Source of the DNA: Clytia hemisphaerica
Lineage: Eukaryota > Cnidaria > Hydrozoa > Leptothecata > Clytiidae
Length of the DNA stretch: 64,000 nt
Assembly (NCBI GenBank): GCA_902728285.1
Contig: CACVBU010001230.1
Location: 1 to 64,000 of the forward strand
Direction: 5' to 3'
Shown piece by piece: positions 11,301 through 21,481 of the stretch. Every line of letters begins with the position of its first letter. The first letter of the stretch is position 1. The notes beneath the pieces are model-generated. The model was given only the letters and a program-made list of their open reading frames with translations, ran no database searches and was not told the origin of the DNA. A program made the translations under genes and the position numbers.

Positions 11301-11310
11301 GAGCAACTAG
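5329..11310 (+). CDS. BEL/Pao gag-pol polyprotein, 1993 aa, apparently intact
   Basis: A single open frame encodes all retrotransposon functions for self-copying. The N-terminal 350 residues are poorly conserved. A gag-like region (about 380-560) precedes zinc fingers, including the knuckle C616-C619-H624-C629. Aspartic protease: LLDSGS with catalytic D711. Reverse transcriptase: D1049 in VADIEKMF and YVDD at 1128-1131. An A17/Pao-type region follows, then RNase H (D1308, E1351, D1381). Integrase: H2C2 finger (H1629, H1633/4, C1664, C1667) and the DDE triad D1700, D1762, E1812. A C-terminal DUF5641-like domain ends in SPLELSN. The start ATG follows the leader repeats. All catalytic residues I checked are present, so this copy could be competent. 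Confidence 0.95.
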   Translation: MPESREISQAKRKRNSKKYMITKTIEEISSLILTRGSRTKVKYLRTALDDMHHQAVILHEDLMLLLENDNPDYNDIWIDDLSLRINSCCGDVTTYLKERENDTLSSSSSEKVKERVQMWREETATQIQEEEKSLTDDKPQSLPDDITAAFSQLHVTENLTETTNRRHYADVKKSSDVKHIGRKSSSLSDLPHLANSQETAPFLDNYPKLQRGNQPNSSLPSPLRRPNVYEDGLDPTSESRLYLQEPIQTTRDQLKSRLSSGEFTNQDLYQSYGNSRTQRQVTFQENLRTDAPLNSPIIEGDPLHSTYIIQDKRQPSVKIKSTRERDKETERVSPEDKDESSSTQAVDAWIDDLNRSTINIIPDGRIHDVQMQMLIQQRLPPQRLPTFDGAADKWVLFISNFFDMVHNQPYLDIFQKRTYLNQHLVGEPKKAIEGFASDTDGYIASLKRLKYMFGNPSLVAQATIRKVVTGNQIPEHDSRSLTQFYYALSTCINTLVKMKYTADIHSTDVLRQILKRLPNHLLRKWSEYSLILRQKAEPNLIHLEQWLQARVMASKDPNLPTDRSNRNGPRVHKFGPTDNTRHCPCCNGDHYLFKCEGFKAKPDDEKLNFVKSKRLCFNCLGQGHGVSTCSSKKTCFAKGCKKHHHTTIHQAIVNLESKAKPEFSKDKDRKDGPKLPSINMTRNDYNVFLKVVPVTVTNQAGHSVNTYALLDSGSQCTLITKSLCQSLKLPGKVKKVSFGTIKDEEEMQAKIVNLKLSSTDGSFVSQVKNVYSLHEDNFKVPGQTVPVTDDPKWDYIRDIDLPQVESRQVQVLIGADVPAALLTKEVRKGASGLPYATKTPLGWTLFGLYEGGASGSIWIKHIRPRVHKEENRLDDLVKQFWDTESFGTEFDMQEPMSVTDKKFLKVLEDETTFEDGHYVVPMLWKSDKKLPDSSPMASRRLSYLTKRFQRDQDYFTKYKENVDGYLNHNYARKLTKEESKEKLTKSWYLPHHGVINENKPGKVRMVFDAASKTKNQSLNSSLSTGPDLLNSLLGVLLRFRKHKIAIVADIEKMFYQVRLKPEDTDSLRFLWHDDPHSKEEPDQYKMLVHILGATCSPCCASYALRRAITDQKGNFPSDVINTLLRNFYVDDLLSSVTNEDKGKELIKSSDILMGNRGFNLTKYNSNSKEVLQAAPEHKRASNTSIEFENTITRALGVKWDLKEDCFLYNVNVDPIPTTLTKRLILKKASTVFDPLGFLAPFTLKAKLILQDLWRLKVNWDEPLDVKTNEVWSQWLKELSQLSKSIRIPRSLDLILESSQLVQLHVFCDASERAFAAAAYIRVEECGAVRVHIIMAKTRVAPIKQISLPRLELQGAVMAVRIKETINKEFDHDFEQTIFWTDSTLNLQCINNEERRFRTFVANRISEIREHSEVSQWKFVPGKTNPSDLATREEGLKAVEDDVWLNGPAYLRLPESEWPSIPKIPLDENYIELRRVNVTQMNVTKPLLQYERFSSWRKIVRVIAWIHIFFKNFKASRKSSSKSKQLTSTQRLEIISSSPTYQPTLQQEESSEHQLVKLIQNESFPDVMKQIQEGRQLKGSLKKLDVFLDDQGVMRVGGRLKYGDFPYASKHQIVLPAKQPAVILLGRKFHNQFHHVGKEHMLSLLRQRYWIIGGRAMCRQIIQSCITCQKLNAKPSFTKMANLPEDRITVSTPTFYHTGVDYFGPILVKVLRSRVKRWGCIFTCLTTRAIHLEVAPSLESDDFINVLERFICRRGSPKLIRSDCGTNFKGANNELKKELERMDSAKIDQSLRRQSIEWDFNPPESPHMGGVWERMVRSVKTSLNAVIMAEYVVLNDFTLLTVLTEVEALVNSRPLTSVSDDTSDLDALTPNHFIIGRASTLLPTCITYNDNVTPRKRWKQVQSTTQQFWDRWRREYLPTLTARNKWTRASKNVQVGDLVLVHDTQSLSRGKWLLGRINQVFPGRDNRVRKVEVITHSGRYTRPITMISPLELSN

Positions 11311-11541
11311 GATTGCAGTCCACCAGGAGAACCAGCATCCGTATCAATCTGGTAGTCAACACCTTCATTGGTTGGTTGACAATTATATCCAATTTGTTGG
11401 TCGTTATCCACTGATTCGATTAGTATTCGTATCCAGCTGTGGTGCTGGTTGGTTCGATTGACGTTCGTTGTGTTAATTGGTAATGATCAATGGGCGTGGC
11501 ATGTTGGTGTTGGTTGTAAACTTCATTTGAGAGGTTTTCTC

Positions 11542-11552
11542 AAGGACGGGGG
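11542..11552 (+). promoter_or_regulatory. Polypurine tract of BEL element 1
   Basis: AAGGACGGGGG lies directly before the 3' LTR start TGTTACA, the expected position for the plus-strand primer. The same tract occurs in reverse next to the left LTR of element 2 (11910-11920). Confidence 0.85.
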
Positions 11553-11575
11553 TGTTACATTTTATATTTCCCCGC
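11553..11575 (+). repeat. First 23 bp of the 3' LTR of BEL element 1, cut by element 2
   Basis: The LTR sequence stops after CCCGC (11571-11575). The rest of the LTR resumes at 20744 with CCCGC repeated, so the 5 bp are the target duplication of element 2. Confidence 0.95.
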
Positions 11576-11909
11576 TGTAAAGTATTGAATTCAAGAGTGA
11601 GCCATGGACTTCAGACAAAAATATTCATCTCGTTCATTCTGTCTTCTTGTCATAACTCGCACTGTTGAACTAACTTCATACAGAGCGATCAAAAAATATA
11701 TAGTGAAAATTCTGACATTAGAAAAAACTAGAAACAATGAGCTAGTGACTATACTACAAAAGGAATACAAACGTCTAGGGATTCGTATAAAGGATAATTA
11801 CTTTGAGAATATAAAACGAGATAATTGCTACAATTGATAGATAATGATCGTGAGCGACACAAAGGACATCTTTAGCTAAAAGTTCCGTGGGGAAATATAA
11901 AATGTAACA
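11576..11909 (-). repeat. 3' LTR of BEL element 2 (reverse orientation)
   Basis: Reads TGTAAAGTATTGAATTC to AAAATGTAACA on the plus strand. It is the reverse complement of the 5' LTR of element 1 apart from small differences. Confidence 0.95.
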
Positions 11910-12151
11910 CCCCCGTCCTTGAGAAAACCTCTCAAATGAAGTTTACAACCAACACCAACATGCCACGCCCATTGATCATTACCAATTAACACAACGAACG
12001 TCAATCGAACCAACCAGCACCACAGCTGGATACGAATACTAATCGAATCAGTGGATAACGACCAACAAATTGGATATAATTGTCAACCAACCAATGAAGG
12101 TGTTGACTACCAGATTGATACGGATGCTGGTTCTCCTGGTGGGGTGCAATC

Positions 12152-15100
12152 CTAGTTGCTCAATTCGAGTGGTGAAATCATTGTGATTGGCCGTGTGTAA
12201 CGACCGGAATGAGTGATGACTTCGACCTTTCGGACACGATTGTCCCGACCAGGAAACACTTGATTGATGCGGCCGAGCAGCCATTTGCCGCGGCTGAGTG
12301 ATTGGGTGTCATGTACCAGGACCAGGTCACCAACCTGGACGTTTTTTGAAGCTCGAGTCCACTTGTTTCGAGCGGTTAGAGTTGGAAGGTATTCCCTTCT
12401 CCATCTATCCCAGAATTGTTGAGTGATTGACTGGGCTTGTTTCCAGCGCTTTCTTGGAGTCACGTTGGCATTGTAAGTGATGCATGTTGGAAGTAGAGTA
12501 GAAGCTCTTCCAATGATAAAGTGGTTTGGAGTTAGCGCGTCCAGGTCAGACGTGTCATCACTGACTGACGTTAGTGGTCTGCTGTTGACAAGTGCTTCTA
12601 CTTCAGTGAGGACTGTCAGGAGAGTAAAATCGTTTAACACGACGTATTCGGCCATGATGATCGCATTGAGTGACGTCTTTACACTTCGAACCATCCGTTC
12701 CATACCCCACCCATGTGTGGGGATTCTGGAGGGGTTGAAATCCCATTCAATGCTTTGACGTCTCAAACTTTGGTCGATCTTGGCAGAGTCCATACGTTCT
12801 AGTTCCTTCTTGAGTTCATTGTTTGCTCCTTTAAAGTTTGTCCCACAGTCGGAACGAATTAGCTTTGGGCTTCCTCTCCTACAAATGAAGCGTTCCAATA
12901 CGTTGATGAAGTCGTCTGATTCTAAGGATGGTGCAACTTCTAAGTGAATTGCTCGTGTTGTGAGGCAGGTGAATATGCATCCCCAACGCTTTACACGGCT
13001 TCGCAGTACCTTGACGAGTATTGGACCAAAATAATCAACACCCGTGTGATAGAACGTAGGCGTTGATACGGTTATTCGGTCTTCTGGTAAGTTCGCCATC
13101 TTTGTAAATGATGGTTGGCGTTTAGCTTTTGACATGTGATGCATGATTGTATAATCTGTCTACACATGGCTCTTCCACCGATAATCCAGTAACGCTGCCG
13201 AAGGAGTGACAACATGTGCTCTTTTCCGACATGGTGGAATTGGTTGTGAAACTTTCTGCCCAGTAAGATGACGGCAGGTTGTTTGGCTGGTAGGACGATT
13301 TGATGTTTGGATGCATAGGGAAAGTCTCCATACTTTAGTCTACCACCAACACGCATAACTCCTTGATCATCTAGGAACACATCAAGTTTCTTTAGAGAAC
13401 CTTTCAGTTGACGTCCTTCTTGGATTTGCTTCATTACATCTGGGAAGGATTCGTTTTGGATGAGTTGACAAGCTGGTGCTCACTTGACTCTTCTTGTTGT
13501 AGAGTTGGTTGATAAGTTGGACTTGATGAGATGATTTCTAGTCTTTGCGTGGATGTCAGTTGCTTGGATTTGCTCGATGATTTTCGACTTGCCTTGAAAT
13601 TCTTGAAAAAGATGTGTATCCATGCAATGACACGGACGATCTTTCGCCAAGAGGAGAATCTCTTGTATTGTAGAAGAGGTTTGGTTACACTCATTTGCGT
13701 GACGTTTACCCTTCGAAGTTCAATGTAGTTTTCGTCTAGGGGAATCTTCGGGATTGATGGCCATTCCGATTCAGGTAGCCTAAGGTACGCTGGACCGTTG
13801 AGCCATACATCGTCTTCTACTGCTTTCAACCCTTCCTCTCTTGTAGCTAAGTCTGATGGGTTTGTCTTTCCGGGAACAAACTTCCATTGGGATACTTCGG
13901 AATGCTCTCGTATTTCAGAAATACGGTTGGCCACAAATGTTCTGAACCTTCTCTCCTCATTGTTGATGCATTGCAGGTTCAGCGTCGAGTCAGTCCAGAA
14001 GATGGTCTGCTCGAAGTCGTGGTCGAATTCTTTGTTGATCGTTTCTTTGATTCGCACCGCCATCACTGCTCCTTGCAGTTCGAGGCGTGGTAAAGATATT
14101 TGTTTTATTGGTGCAACTCTGGTCTTTGCCATAATGATGTGAACACGAACAGCGCCGCATTCTTCGACTCGTATGTAGGCAGTTGCAGCGAAGGCTCTTT
14201 CTGAAGCATCGCAGAAGACATGTAGCTGAACAAGTTGAGATGATTCAGGGATTAGATCCAGACTTCTGGGGATGCGGATTGATTTTGATAGTTGTGACAA
14301 CTCCTTTAGCCATTGTGACCAAACTTCGTTCGTCTTGACATCTAGTGGTTCATCCCAATTGACTTTCAAACGCCATAAATCTTGAAGAATCAGTTTAGCT
14401 TTGAGTGTGAATGGTGCTAGGAAGCCCAGAGGGTCAAATACTGTTGATGCTTTTTTCAAGATCAGTCTCTTTGTGAGGGTAGTAGGGATCGGATCGACGT
14501 TGACGTTGTAGAGAAAGCAATCTTCCTTTAAATCCCACTTGACACCTAGAGCTCGAGTGATCGTGTTTTCAAATTCAATTGAGGTATTCGAAGTGCGTTT
14601 GTGTTCTGGAGCGGCTTGAAGGACTTCCTTTGAATTGCTGTTGTATTTCGTCAGATTGAATCCTCGATTTCCCATCAGTATGTCGGATGATTTGATCAGC
14701 TCCTTCCCCTTGTCTTTGTTGGTTACTGATGAGAGGAGATCGTCAACGTAGAAGTTCCTCAGGAGTGTGTTGATGACATCTGAGGGAAAGTTGCCTTTCT
14801 GATCAGTTATTGCTCTTCTAAGGGCGTATGAAGCACAGCACGGTGAACATGTGGCTCCAAGGATATGAACGAGCATCTTGTATTGATCTGGCTCTTCCTT
14901 TGAATGTGGATCATCGTGCCAGAGGAACCTCAATGAGTCGGTATCCTCAGGTTTAAGTCGAACCTGATAGAACATCTTCTCTATGTCGGCGACGATGGCT
15001 ATTTTGTGTTTCCTGAACCGTAATAATACCCCAAGTAGACTGTTCAGCAAGTCTGGACCGGTACTAAGACTGGAGTTCAGGCTTTGATTCTTGGTCTTTG

Positions 15101-18100
15101 AAGCTGCATCGAAGACCATTCTCACCTTCCCTGGCTTATTCTCGTTTATCACTCCGTGGTGGGGAAGGTACCATGATTTGGTTAATTTTTCTTTGGATTC
15201 TGCCTTTGTCAATTTCCGGGCAAAGTTGTGGTTAAGGTACCCATCTACATTTTCTTTGTACTTGATAAAGTAATCTTGGTCCCTCTGGAAGCGTTTGGTG
15301 AGGTAAGATAGTCTCCTGAATGCCATTGGTGAGCTGTCAGGAAGTTTCTCATCAGACTTCCATAACATGGGTACGACGTAATGGCCGTCTACGAAGGTAG
15401 TTTCGTCTTCTAGCACTTTTAGAAACTTCTTATCCGTCACTGACATTGGTTCCTGCATGTCGAATTCTGTTCCAAAGGATTCAGTGTCCCAGAATTGTTT
15501 GACGAGATCGTCCAGTCTGTTCTCCTCTTTGTGAACCCTTGGTCTGATGTGTTTGATCCATATTGATCCTGACGCACCTCCTTCGTATAACCCGAACAGG
15601 GTCCATCCTAAAGGTGTCTTGGTTGCATAGGGTAGACCAGACGCTCCCTTTCGAACTTCTTTGGTAAGTAGAGCTGCTGGCACGTCGGCACCAATGAGGA
15701 CTTGAACTTGTCTCGATTCTACTTGAGGAAGATCGATGTCTCGAATATAATCCCATTTAGGGTCATCTGTTACTGGAACTGTCTGTCCTGGAACCTTGAA
15801 ATTGTCTTCATGTAGAGAGTAGACATTCTTCACTTGAGAGACGAAGCTTCCATCTGTGGAGGATAACTTTAAGTTGACAATCTTGGCCTGCATTTCCTCC
15901 TCGTCTTTGATGGTACCAAAGGAAACTTTCTTTACCTTTCCTGGCAACTTGAGTGATTGACAAAGGCTCTTTGTTATGAGTGTACACTGGCTCCCACTAT
16001 CGAGGAGGGCGTAAGTATTGACTGAATGACCAGCTTGGTTTGTAACTGTTACTGGGACGACTTTCAGGAAGACGTTGTAATCGTTTCTGGTCATGTTGAT
16101 GCTTGGTAACTTTGGCCCGTCCTTTCTATCTTTGTCTTTAGAAAATTCGGGTTTGGCCTTGGACTCCAAATTTACTATTGCCTGGTGGATTGTAGTATGG
16201 TGATGCTTCTTACACCCCTTTGCAAAACAAGTCTTTTTTGAGCTGCAGGTACTGACACCGTGTCCTTGACCAAGACAGTTAAAACATAGACGCTTTGACT
16301 TGACAAAGTTGAGTTTTTCGTCATCTGGTTTTGCTTTGAAGCCTTCACACTTGAATAGGTAGTGATCACCGTTGCAGCATGGACAGTGCCTTGTATTGTC
16401 TGTTGGACCAAACTTGTGAACACGTGGACCATTTCGATTACTTCGATCAGTTGGCAGGTTTGGGTCCTTTGAAGCCATAACTCTTGCTTGTAGCCACTGC
16501 TCCAAATGGATCAGGTTTGGTTCTGCCTTTCGCCTGAGGATCAAAGGAGTACTCAGACCATTTTCTCAGGAGGTGGTTGGGAAGTCTCTTTAGTATTTGT
16601 CTCAGAACATCAGTGCTGTGGATGTCAGCCGTATACTTCATTTTCACTAATGTATTAATGCAAGTAGACAGGGCGTAGTAGTAGAATTGGGTTAGAGACC
16701 TTGAATCATGTTCGGGTATTTGGTTACCAGTGACAACCTTTCGTATTGTTGCTTGGGCAACCAGTGAAGGATTACCAAACATGTATTTAAGTCGTTTGAG
16801 TGAAGCGATGTAGCCATCGGTGTCACTTGCGAAGCCTTCTATTGCCTTCTTTGGTTCGCCCACGAGGTGTTGGTTTAAGTAGGTTCTTTTTTGAAAGATG
16901 TCCAAGTACGGTTGATTGTGGACCATATCGAAGAAATTTGAGATAAACAAGACCCATTTATCGGCGGCCCCATCAAAGGTAGGAAGTCTTTGGGGGTGGC
17001 AGTCTTTGCTGAATGAGCATCTGCATTTGAACGTCATGGATCCTACCATCTGGGATGATGTTAATAGTGGATCGATTGAGGTCGTCTATCCAAGCATCTA
17101 CAGCTTGTGTGGAGGAAGATTCATCTTTGTCTTCCGGTGATACCCTTTCGGTTTCTTTATCTCTCTCCCTTGTGGACTTTATTTTGACACTTGGCTGACG
17201 TTTGTCTTGAATGATGTAGGTACTGTGGAGAGGATCACCTTCAATGATTGGACTATTCAGTGGTGCATCGGTTCGCAGATTTTCTTGGAACGTAACTTGC
17301 CTTTGTGTTCGACTGTTTCCGTAACTTTGGTACAGGTCCTGGTTGGTAAACTCACCACTTGATAATCGAGATTTGAGTTGATCTCTTGTTGTTTGGATTG
17401 GTTCTTGAAGGTAGAGTCTTGATTCTGAAGTTGGGTCTAGTCCGTCTTCGTAAACATCTGGTCTTCGGAGAGGACTGGGTAAACTTGAGTTTGGTTGGTT
17501 TCCCCTTTGCAGGTTTAGGATAGTTGTCGAGAAAGGGGGCTGTTTCTTGTGAATTTGCAAGATGTGGTAAGTCTGAAAGGCTGCTGCTTTTCCTTCCTAT
17601 GTGCTTTACATCAGATGATTTCTTTACATCAGCATTGTGTCGTCTGTTTGTAGTTTCAGTAAGGTTCTCCGTGACATGAAGCTGTGAGAAGGCTGCGGTA
17701 ATATCGTCAGGCAGTGATGTGCAGTGATTGAGGTCTGTCATCTGTCAGGGATTTCTCCTCTTCTGGATTTGGGTTGCGGTTTCTTCTCTCCACATTTGGA
17801 CTCTTTCTTTAACTTTTTCCGATGAAGACGAGGATAACGTGTCGTTCTCACGTTCCTTCAGGTATGTTGTAACGTCACCACAACAAGAGTTGATTCTCAA
17901 GGAGAGGTCATCGATCCAGATGTCATTGTAATCAGGGTTATCGTTTTCCAGGAGTAGCATCAGGTCTTCGTGTAGTATAACAGCTTGATGATGCATGTCA
18001 TCGAGAGCAGTTCGAAGGTATTTTACCTTAGTTCGACTACCTCTGGTTAAGATTAGTGAACTGATCTCCTCTATGGTTTTAGTGATCATGTACTTCTTGC

Positions 18101-18146
18101 TGTTCCTTTTTCTCTTTGCTTGAGAAATCTCTCTTGCCTCCGGCAT
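12152..18146 (-). pseudogene. BEL/Pao gag-pol of element 2, frameshifted
   Basis: Same product as the 1993-aa frame of element 1 but broken into segments: 18146-17745, 17741-17352, 17560-16973, 17049-16447, 16544-13434, 13434-13072 and 13144-12152. The largest segment (1036 aa) carries the zinc knuckle, protease, reverse transcriptase and RNase H; the last carries the integrase core and C-terminal domain. Most breaks are single-base length differences in short homopolymers relative to element 1 (for example near 16545, 16995, 17515, 13110, 12735). One is a 10-bp insertion near 17720, and one in-frame codon is added near 16680. These may be real mutations or consensus errors. Confidence 0.9.
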
Positions 18147-18499
18147 TATGTCGAGACAGATGGGTGGAGAAGAGAAGAAGTTGAGTGTTGGCTTGAAGCT
18201 AGTCTCTTCAAGACTAAATTGATGGAAGGCAGTTACTGATTTTTGTTAGCCAGCTGCTTATTGGAGTCAAGATATAGTGGTACTTGACTTGATGTCTAGA
18301 CTTTGTTCGTCTAGATTGAATGTGGTGATCGGTGTGATCTATGATTTGTGTACTTGAGTTGTGCGATTGGTATCCAGGTCTCTGGGAGCAGAGTGTGAAT
18401 TGAGCAATCGGTATCCAGTCTTGCTTGTGACGTGGATTGAGCGATCGGTGTTCAATCTGCTCTAAAACTTGAACTGAGCAATCGTATTCAAGAAATAAG

Positions 18500-19530
18500 G
18501 TAGGTATCCAAGCTATGTGATTATAGTTGGATTGAATTGAGATCGGTATCCAAGCTATGTGATGATAGTTGGATTGAATTGAGATCGGTATCCAAGCTAT
18601 GTGATGATAGTTGGATTGAATTAAGATCGGTATCCAAGCTATGTAATGATAGTTGGATTGAATTGAGATCGGTATCCAAGCTATGTGATGATAGTTGGAT
18701 TGAATTGTGATCAGTATCCAAGCTATGTGATGATAGTTGGATTGAATTAAGATCGGTATCCAAGCTATGTAATGATAGTTGGATTGAATTGAGATCGGTA
18801 TCCAAGCTATGTGATGATAGTTGGATTGAATTGTGATCAGTATCCAAGCTATTTGGCGATATTGGATTGAGTTGAATCGGTATCTAAGCTATTTGAGCAA
18901 TATGATAGAGATCGGTATCCAAGCTATTTGAACGATAGTTGGATTTGAGAGAGATCGGTATCCGAGCTATTTGAGTGATAGTTGGATTGAGAGTGATCGG
19001 TATCCAAACTATTTGAACGATAGTTGGATTTTGAGAGAGATCGGTATCCGAGCTATTTGAGTGATAGTTGGATTGAGAGTGATCGGTATCCAAACTATTT
19101 GAACGATAGTTTGATTTGAGAGAGATCGGTATCCGAGCTATTTGAGTGATAGTTGGATTGAGAGTGATCGGTATCCAAACTATTTGAACGATAGTTGGAT
19201 TGAGAGTGATCGGTATCCAATCTATTTGAGTGATAATTGGATTTGAGAGAGATCGGTATCCAAGCTATTTGGACGATAGTTGGATTGAGAGTGATCGGTA
19301 TCCAAGCTATTTGAACGATAGTTGGATTTGAGGGAGATCGGTATCCAAGCTATCGTTGAGCAATAGTTGGATTTTGAGAGAGATCGGTATCCAAGCTATA
19401 TGAGCGATAGATGGATTTTGAGAGAGATCGGTATCCAAGCTATATGAGCGATAGATGGATTTTGAGAGAGATCGATATCCAAGCTATATAGATGTGTTTT
19501 GAGAGAGATCGGTACCCAAGCTATATGAGC
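18500..19530 (-). repeat. 42-bp tandem repeat array in BEL element 2 leader
   Basis: Reverse-strand version of the array in element 1, with roughly 24 units, so it is a few units longer. Units read GATCGGTATCCAAGCTAT on the plus strand. Confidence 0.9.
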
Positions 19531-19844
19531 TATATTGATTGACAAAGACGAGGTTGGTAGGATTGAAATCGATATGAGTTTCAATATATCGATTGGAATC
19601 GTACTCTGATAACGATACAAGCGATCGTCCGAGGGTACAGTTGTAAGTCAAGTGGTCAAATGTGATTCCAAACGATGAACAAACAAATAAATGGTATACC
19701 TCACCAACCAAGTAACTTTGTGATGTAACCAATCTTGGAATCTGTCAGGGATTTTGACTCCACGAGCGTCTCTTCTCAGGTTGTTCTCAGCAATCACCTC
19801 AGGGAATTGGACCAAGATGTCCCTTCTGATGCGGTAAATCTCGG

Positions 19845-20335
19845 ATGCCAATTGACAAACACCCGCTCTCCAATGTCGTGAGAGAAATCAGGAATATCAG
19901 GACTGGACTCACGAGTGCCCCTTCTCAAATTGACCAGCAATCACCTCGGATGCCAATTGACGAACACCCGCTCTCCAATGTCGTGAGAGAAATCAGGAAT
20001 ATGGACTCCACGAGCGCCCCTTCTCAAATTGACCAGCAATCACCTCGGATGCCAATTGACGAACACCCGCTCTCCAATGTCGTGAGAGAAATCAGGAATA
20101 TGGACTCCACGAGTGCCCCTTCTCAAATTGACCAGCAATCACCTCGGATGCCAATTGACGAACACCCGCTCTCCAATGTCGTGAGAGAAATCAGGAATAT
20201 GGGCTCCACGAGTGCCCCTTCTCAAATTGACCAGCAATCACCTCGGATGCCAATTGACGAACACCCGCTCTCCAATGTCGTGAGAGAAATCAGGAATATG
20301 GACTCCACGAGTGCCCCTTCTCAAATTGGTAAAGT
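19845..20335 (-). repeat. 99-bp tandem repeat array in BEL element 2 leader
   Basis: About five units of the same 99-bp repeat as in element 1. The first unit carries a small indel (ATATCAGGACTGGACTCACG). The plus strand (antisense to the element) is open from 19845 to 20414. Confidence 0.95.
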
Positions 20336-20409
20336 CTTTTGTACGAAGACTTCACTTCCACTAATAAACAAATTTCTTCTTGGTATAAGTGGTGGTTCTT
20401 GCGAGTTAT

Positions 20410-20743
20410 TGTAAAGTATTGAATTCAAGAGTGAGCCATGGACTTCAGACAAAAATATTCATCTCGTTCATTCTGTCTTCTTGTCATAACTCGCACTGTT
20501 GAACTAACTTCATACAGAGCGATCAAAAAATATATAGTGAAAATTCTGACATTAGAAAAAACTAGAAACAATGAGCTAGTGACTATACTACAAAAGGAAT
20601 ACAAACGTCTAGGGATTCGTATAAAGGATAATTACTTTGAGAATATAAAACGAGATAATTGCTACAATTGATAGATAATGATCGTGAGCGACACAAAGGA
20701 CATCTTTAGCTAAAAGTTCCGTGGGGAAATATAAAATGTAACA
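20410..20743 (-). repeat. 5' LTR of BEL element 2 (reverse orientation)
   Basis: Appears identical to 11576-11909, as expected for a recent insertion. Confidence 0.95.
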
Positions 20744-21061
20744 CCCGCGGAACTTTTAGCTAAAGATGTCCATTGTGTCGCTCTTACGATCATTATCTAT
20801 CAATTGTAGCAATTATCTCGTTTTACATTCTCAAAGTAATTATCTTTTATACGTATCCCTAGACGTTTGTATTTCCTTTGTAGTATAGTCACTAGCTCAT
20901 TGTTTCTAGTTTTTTTCTAATGCCAGAATTTTCACTATATATTTTTTGATCGCTCTGTATGAAGTTAGTTCAACAGTGCGAGTTATGACAAGAAGACAGA
21001 ATGAACGAGATGAATATTTTTGTCTGAAGTCAATGGCTCACTTTGAATTCAATACTTTACA
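20744..21061 (+). repeat. Remainder of the 3' LTR of BEL element 1
   Basis: Starts with the duplicated CCCGC (20744-20748), continues GGAACTTTTAGC and ends AATACTTTACA. It is followed by the GAAAC target duplication (21062-21066). Confidence 0.95.
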
Positions 21062-21481
21062 GAAACAAAGGTCCAAGAGGATGTAATGCTGGAACTAACT
21101 GTGCACAGTTTCACCCCAGAATGTGCTCTTCCTCAATTAAAAGTGGTACATGCTTCAATACCCACTGCACTTTTGCACATGTCAAAGGGACCAGATCCAT
21201 GTCAAAGAAATCAGATCTTCCAACAAAGAACCACAGAGAAACTAACGATTCATTGGATTTTCTCAAAATACTGGACAACTTTCGCCTGCAATGATCTCAT
21301 TCATCAACGAAAGTCTCAAACTGCCACCACAAACTCACCCTACTCAAGAAGTGTCCAAGCTGGTAAATCAACAACGATACCAAACCCAAGCCACAATTCC
21401 ACCACCACTTCACTTGGGGAATCTGAACTTCAACAATCAAACCAACTATCCAATCCAAACTTCAAGATGATGCAACATTGA
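21062..21481 (+). pseudogene. CR1 LINE ORF1, 3' part (CCCH zinc fingers)
   Basis: Continues ORF1 after the insertion with CCCH-type fingers (CNAGTNCAQFH and CFNTHCTFAH). One reading frame stops at 21294 and an overlapping frame runs to 21481, so there is at least one frameshift. Together with 1796-2842 this forms a disrupted ORF1 with about three CCCH fingers. Confidence 0.75.

Larger units (their letters stand above)
11576..20743 (-). mobile_element. BEL/Pao LTR retrotransposon, element 2, inserted in the 3' LTR of element 1
   Basis: A complete element of 9168 bp in reverse orientation. Its LTRs (11576-11909 and 20410-20743, 334 bp each) look identical by eye. It is flanked by CCCGC at 11571-11575 and 20744-20748, inside the 3' LTR of element 1. 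Its LTRs differ slightly from those of element 1 (a 2-bp length change near GATCGTGAGCG), so it came from a related copy rather than by duplication of element 1. Confidence 0.95.
2843..21061 (+). mobile_element. BEL/Pao LTR retrotransposon, element 1 (host of element 2)
   Basis: Bounded by LTRs starting TGTTACA and ending TTTACA, with 5-bp target duplication GAAAC. Excluding the inserted element 2 and its duplicated 5 bp, the element is about 9046 bp. Order: 5' LTR (2843-3178), 99-bp tandem array, 42-bp tandem array, gag-pol frame (5329-11310), polypurine tract (11542-11552), 3' LTR split into 11553-11575 and 20744/20749-21061. The two LTRs show one substitution that I noticed (TTTTATATTC versus TTTTACATTC), suggesting a young insertion. 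The residues after the 5' LTR do not start with TGG, so the tRNA primer is not obvious. Confidence 0.95.

Noticed and set aside
11604-11837. 77-aa frame inside the BEL LTRs (also at 20438-20671)
   Set aside because: It lies wholly in LTR sequence, in reverse orientation to the element in which it sits, and has no domain. Duplicate presence only reflects the two LTR copies.
9318-14142. Short opposite-strand frames inside both BEL gag-pol regions
   Set aside because: They repeat identically in both elements as shadows of the conserved coding strand and show no domain or start context.
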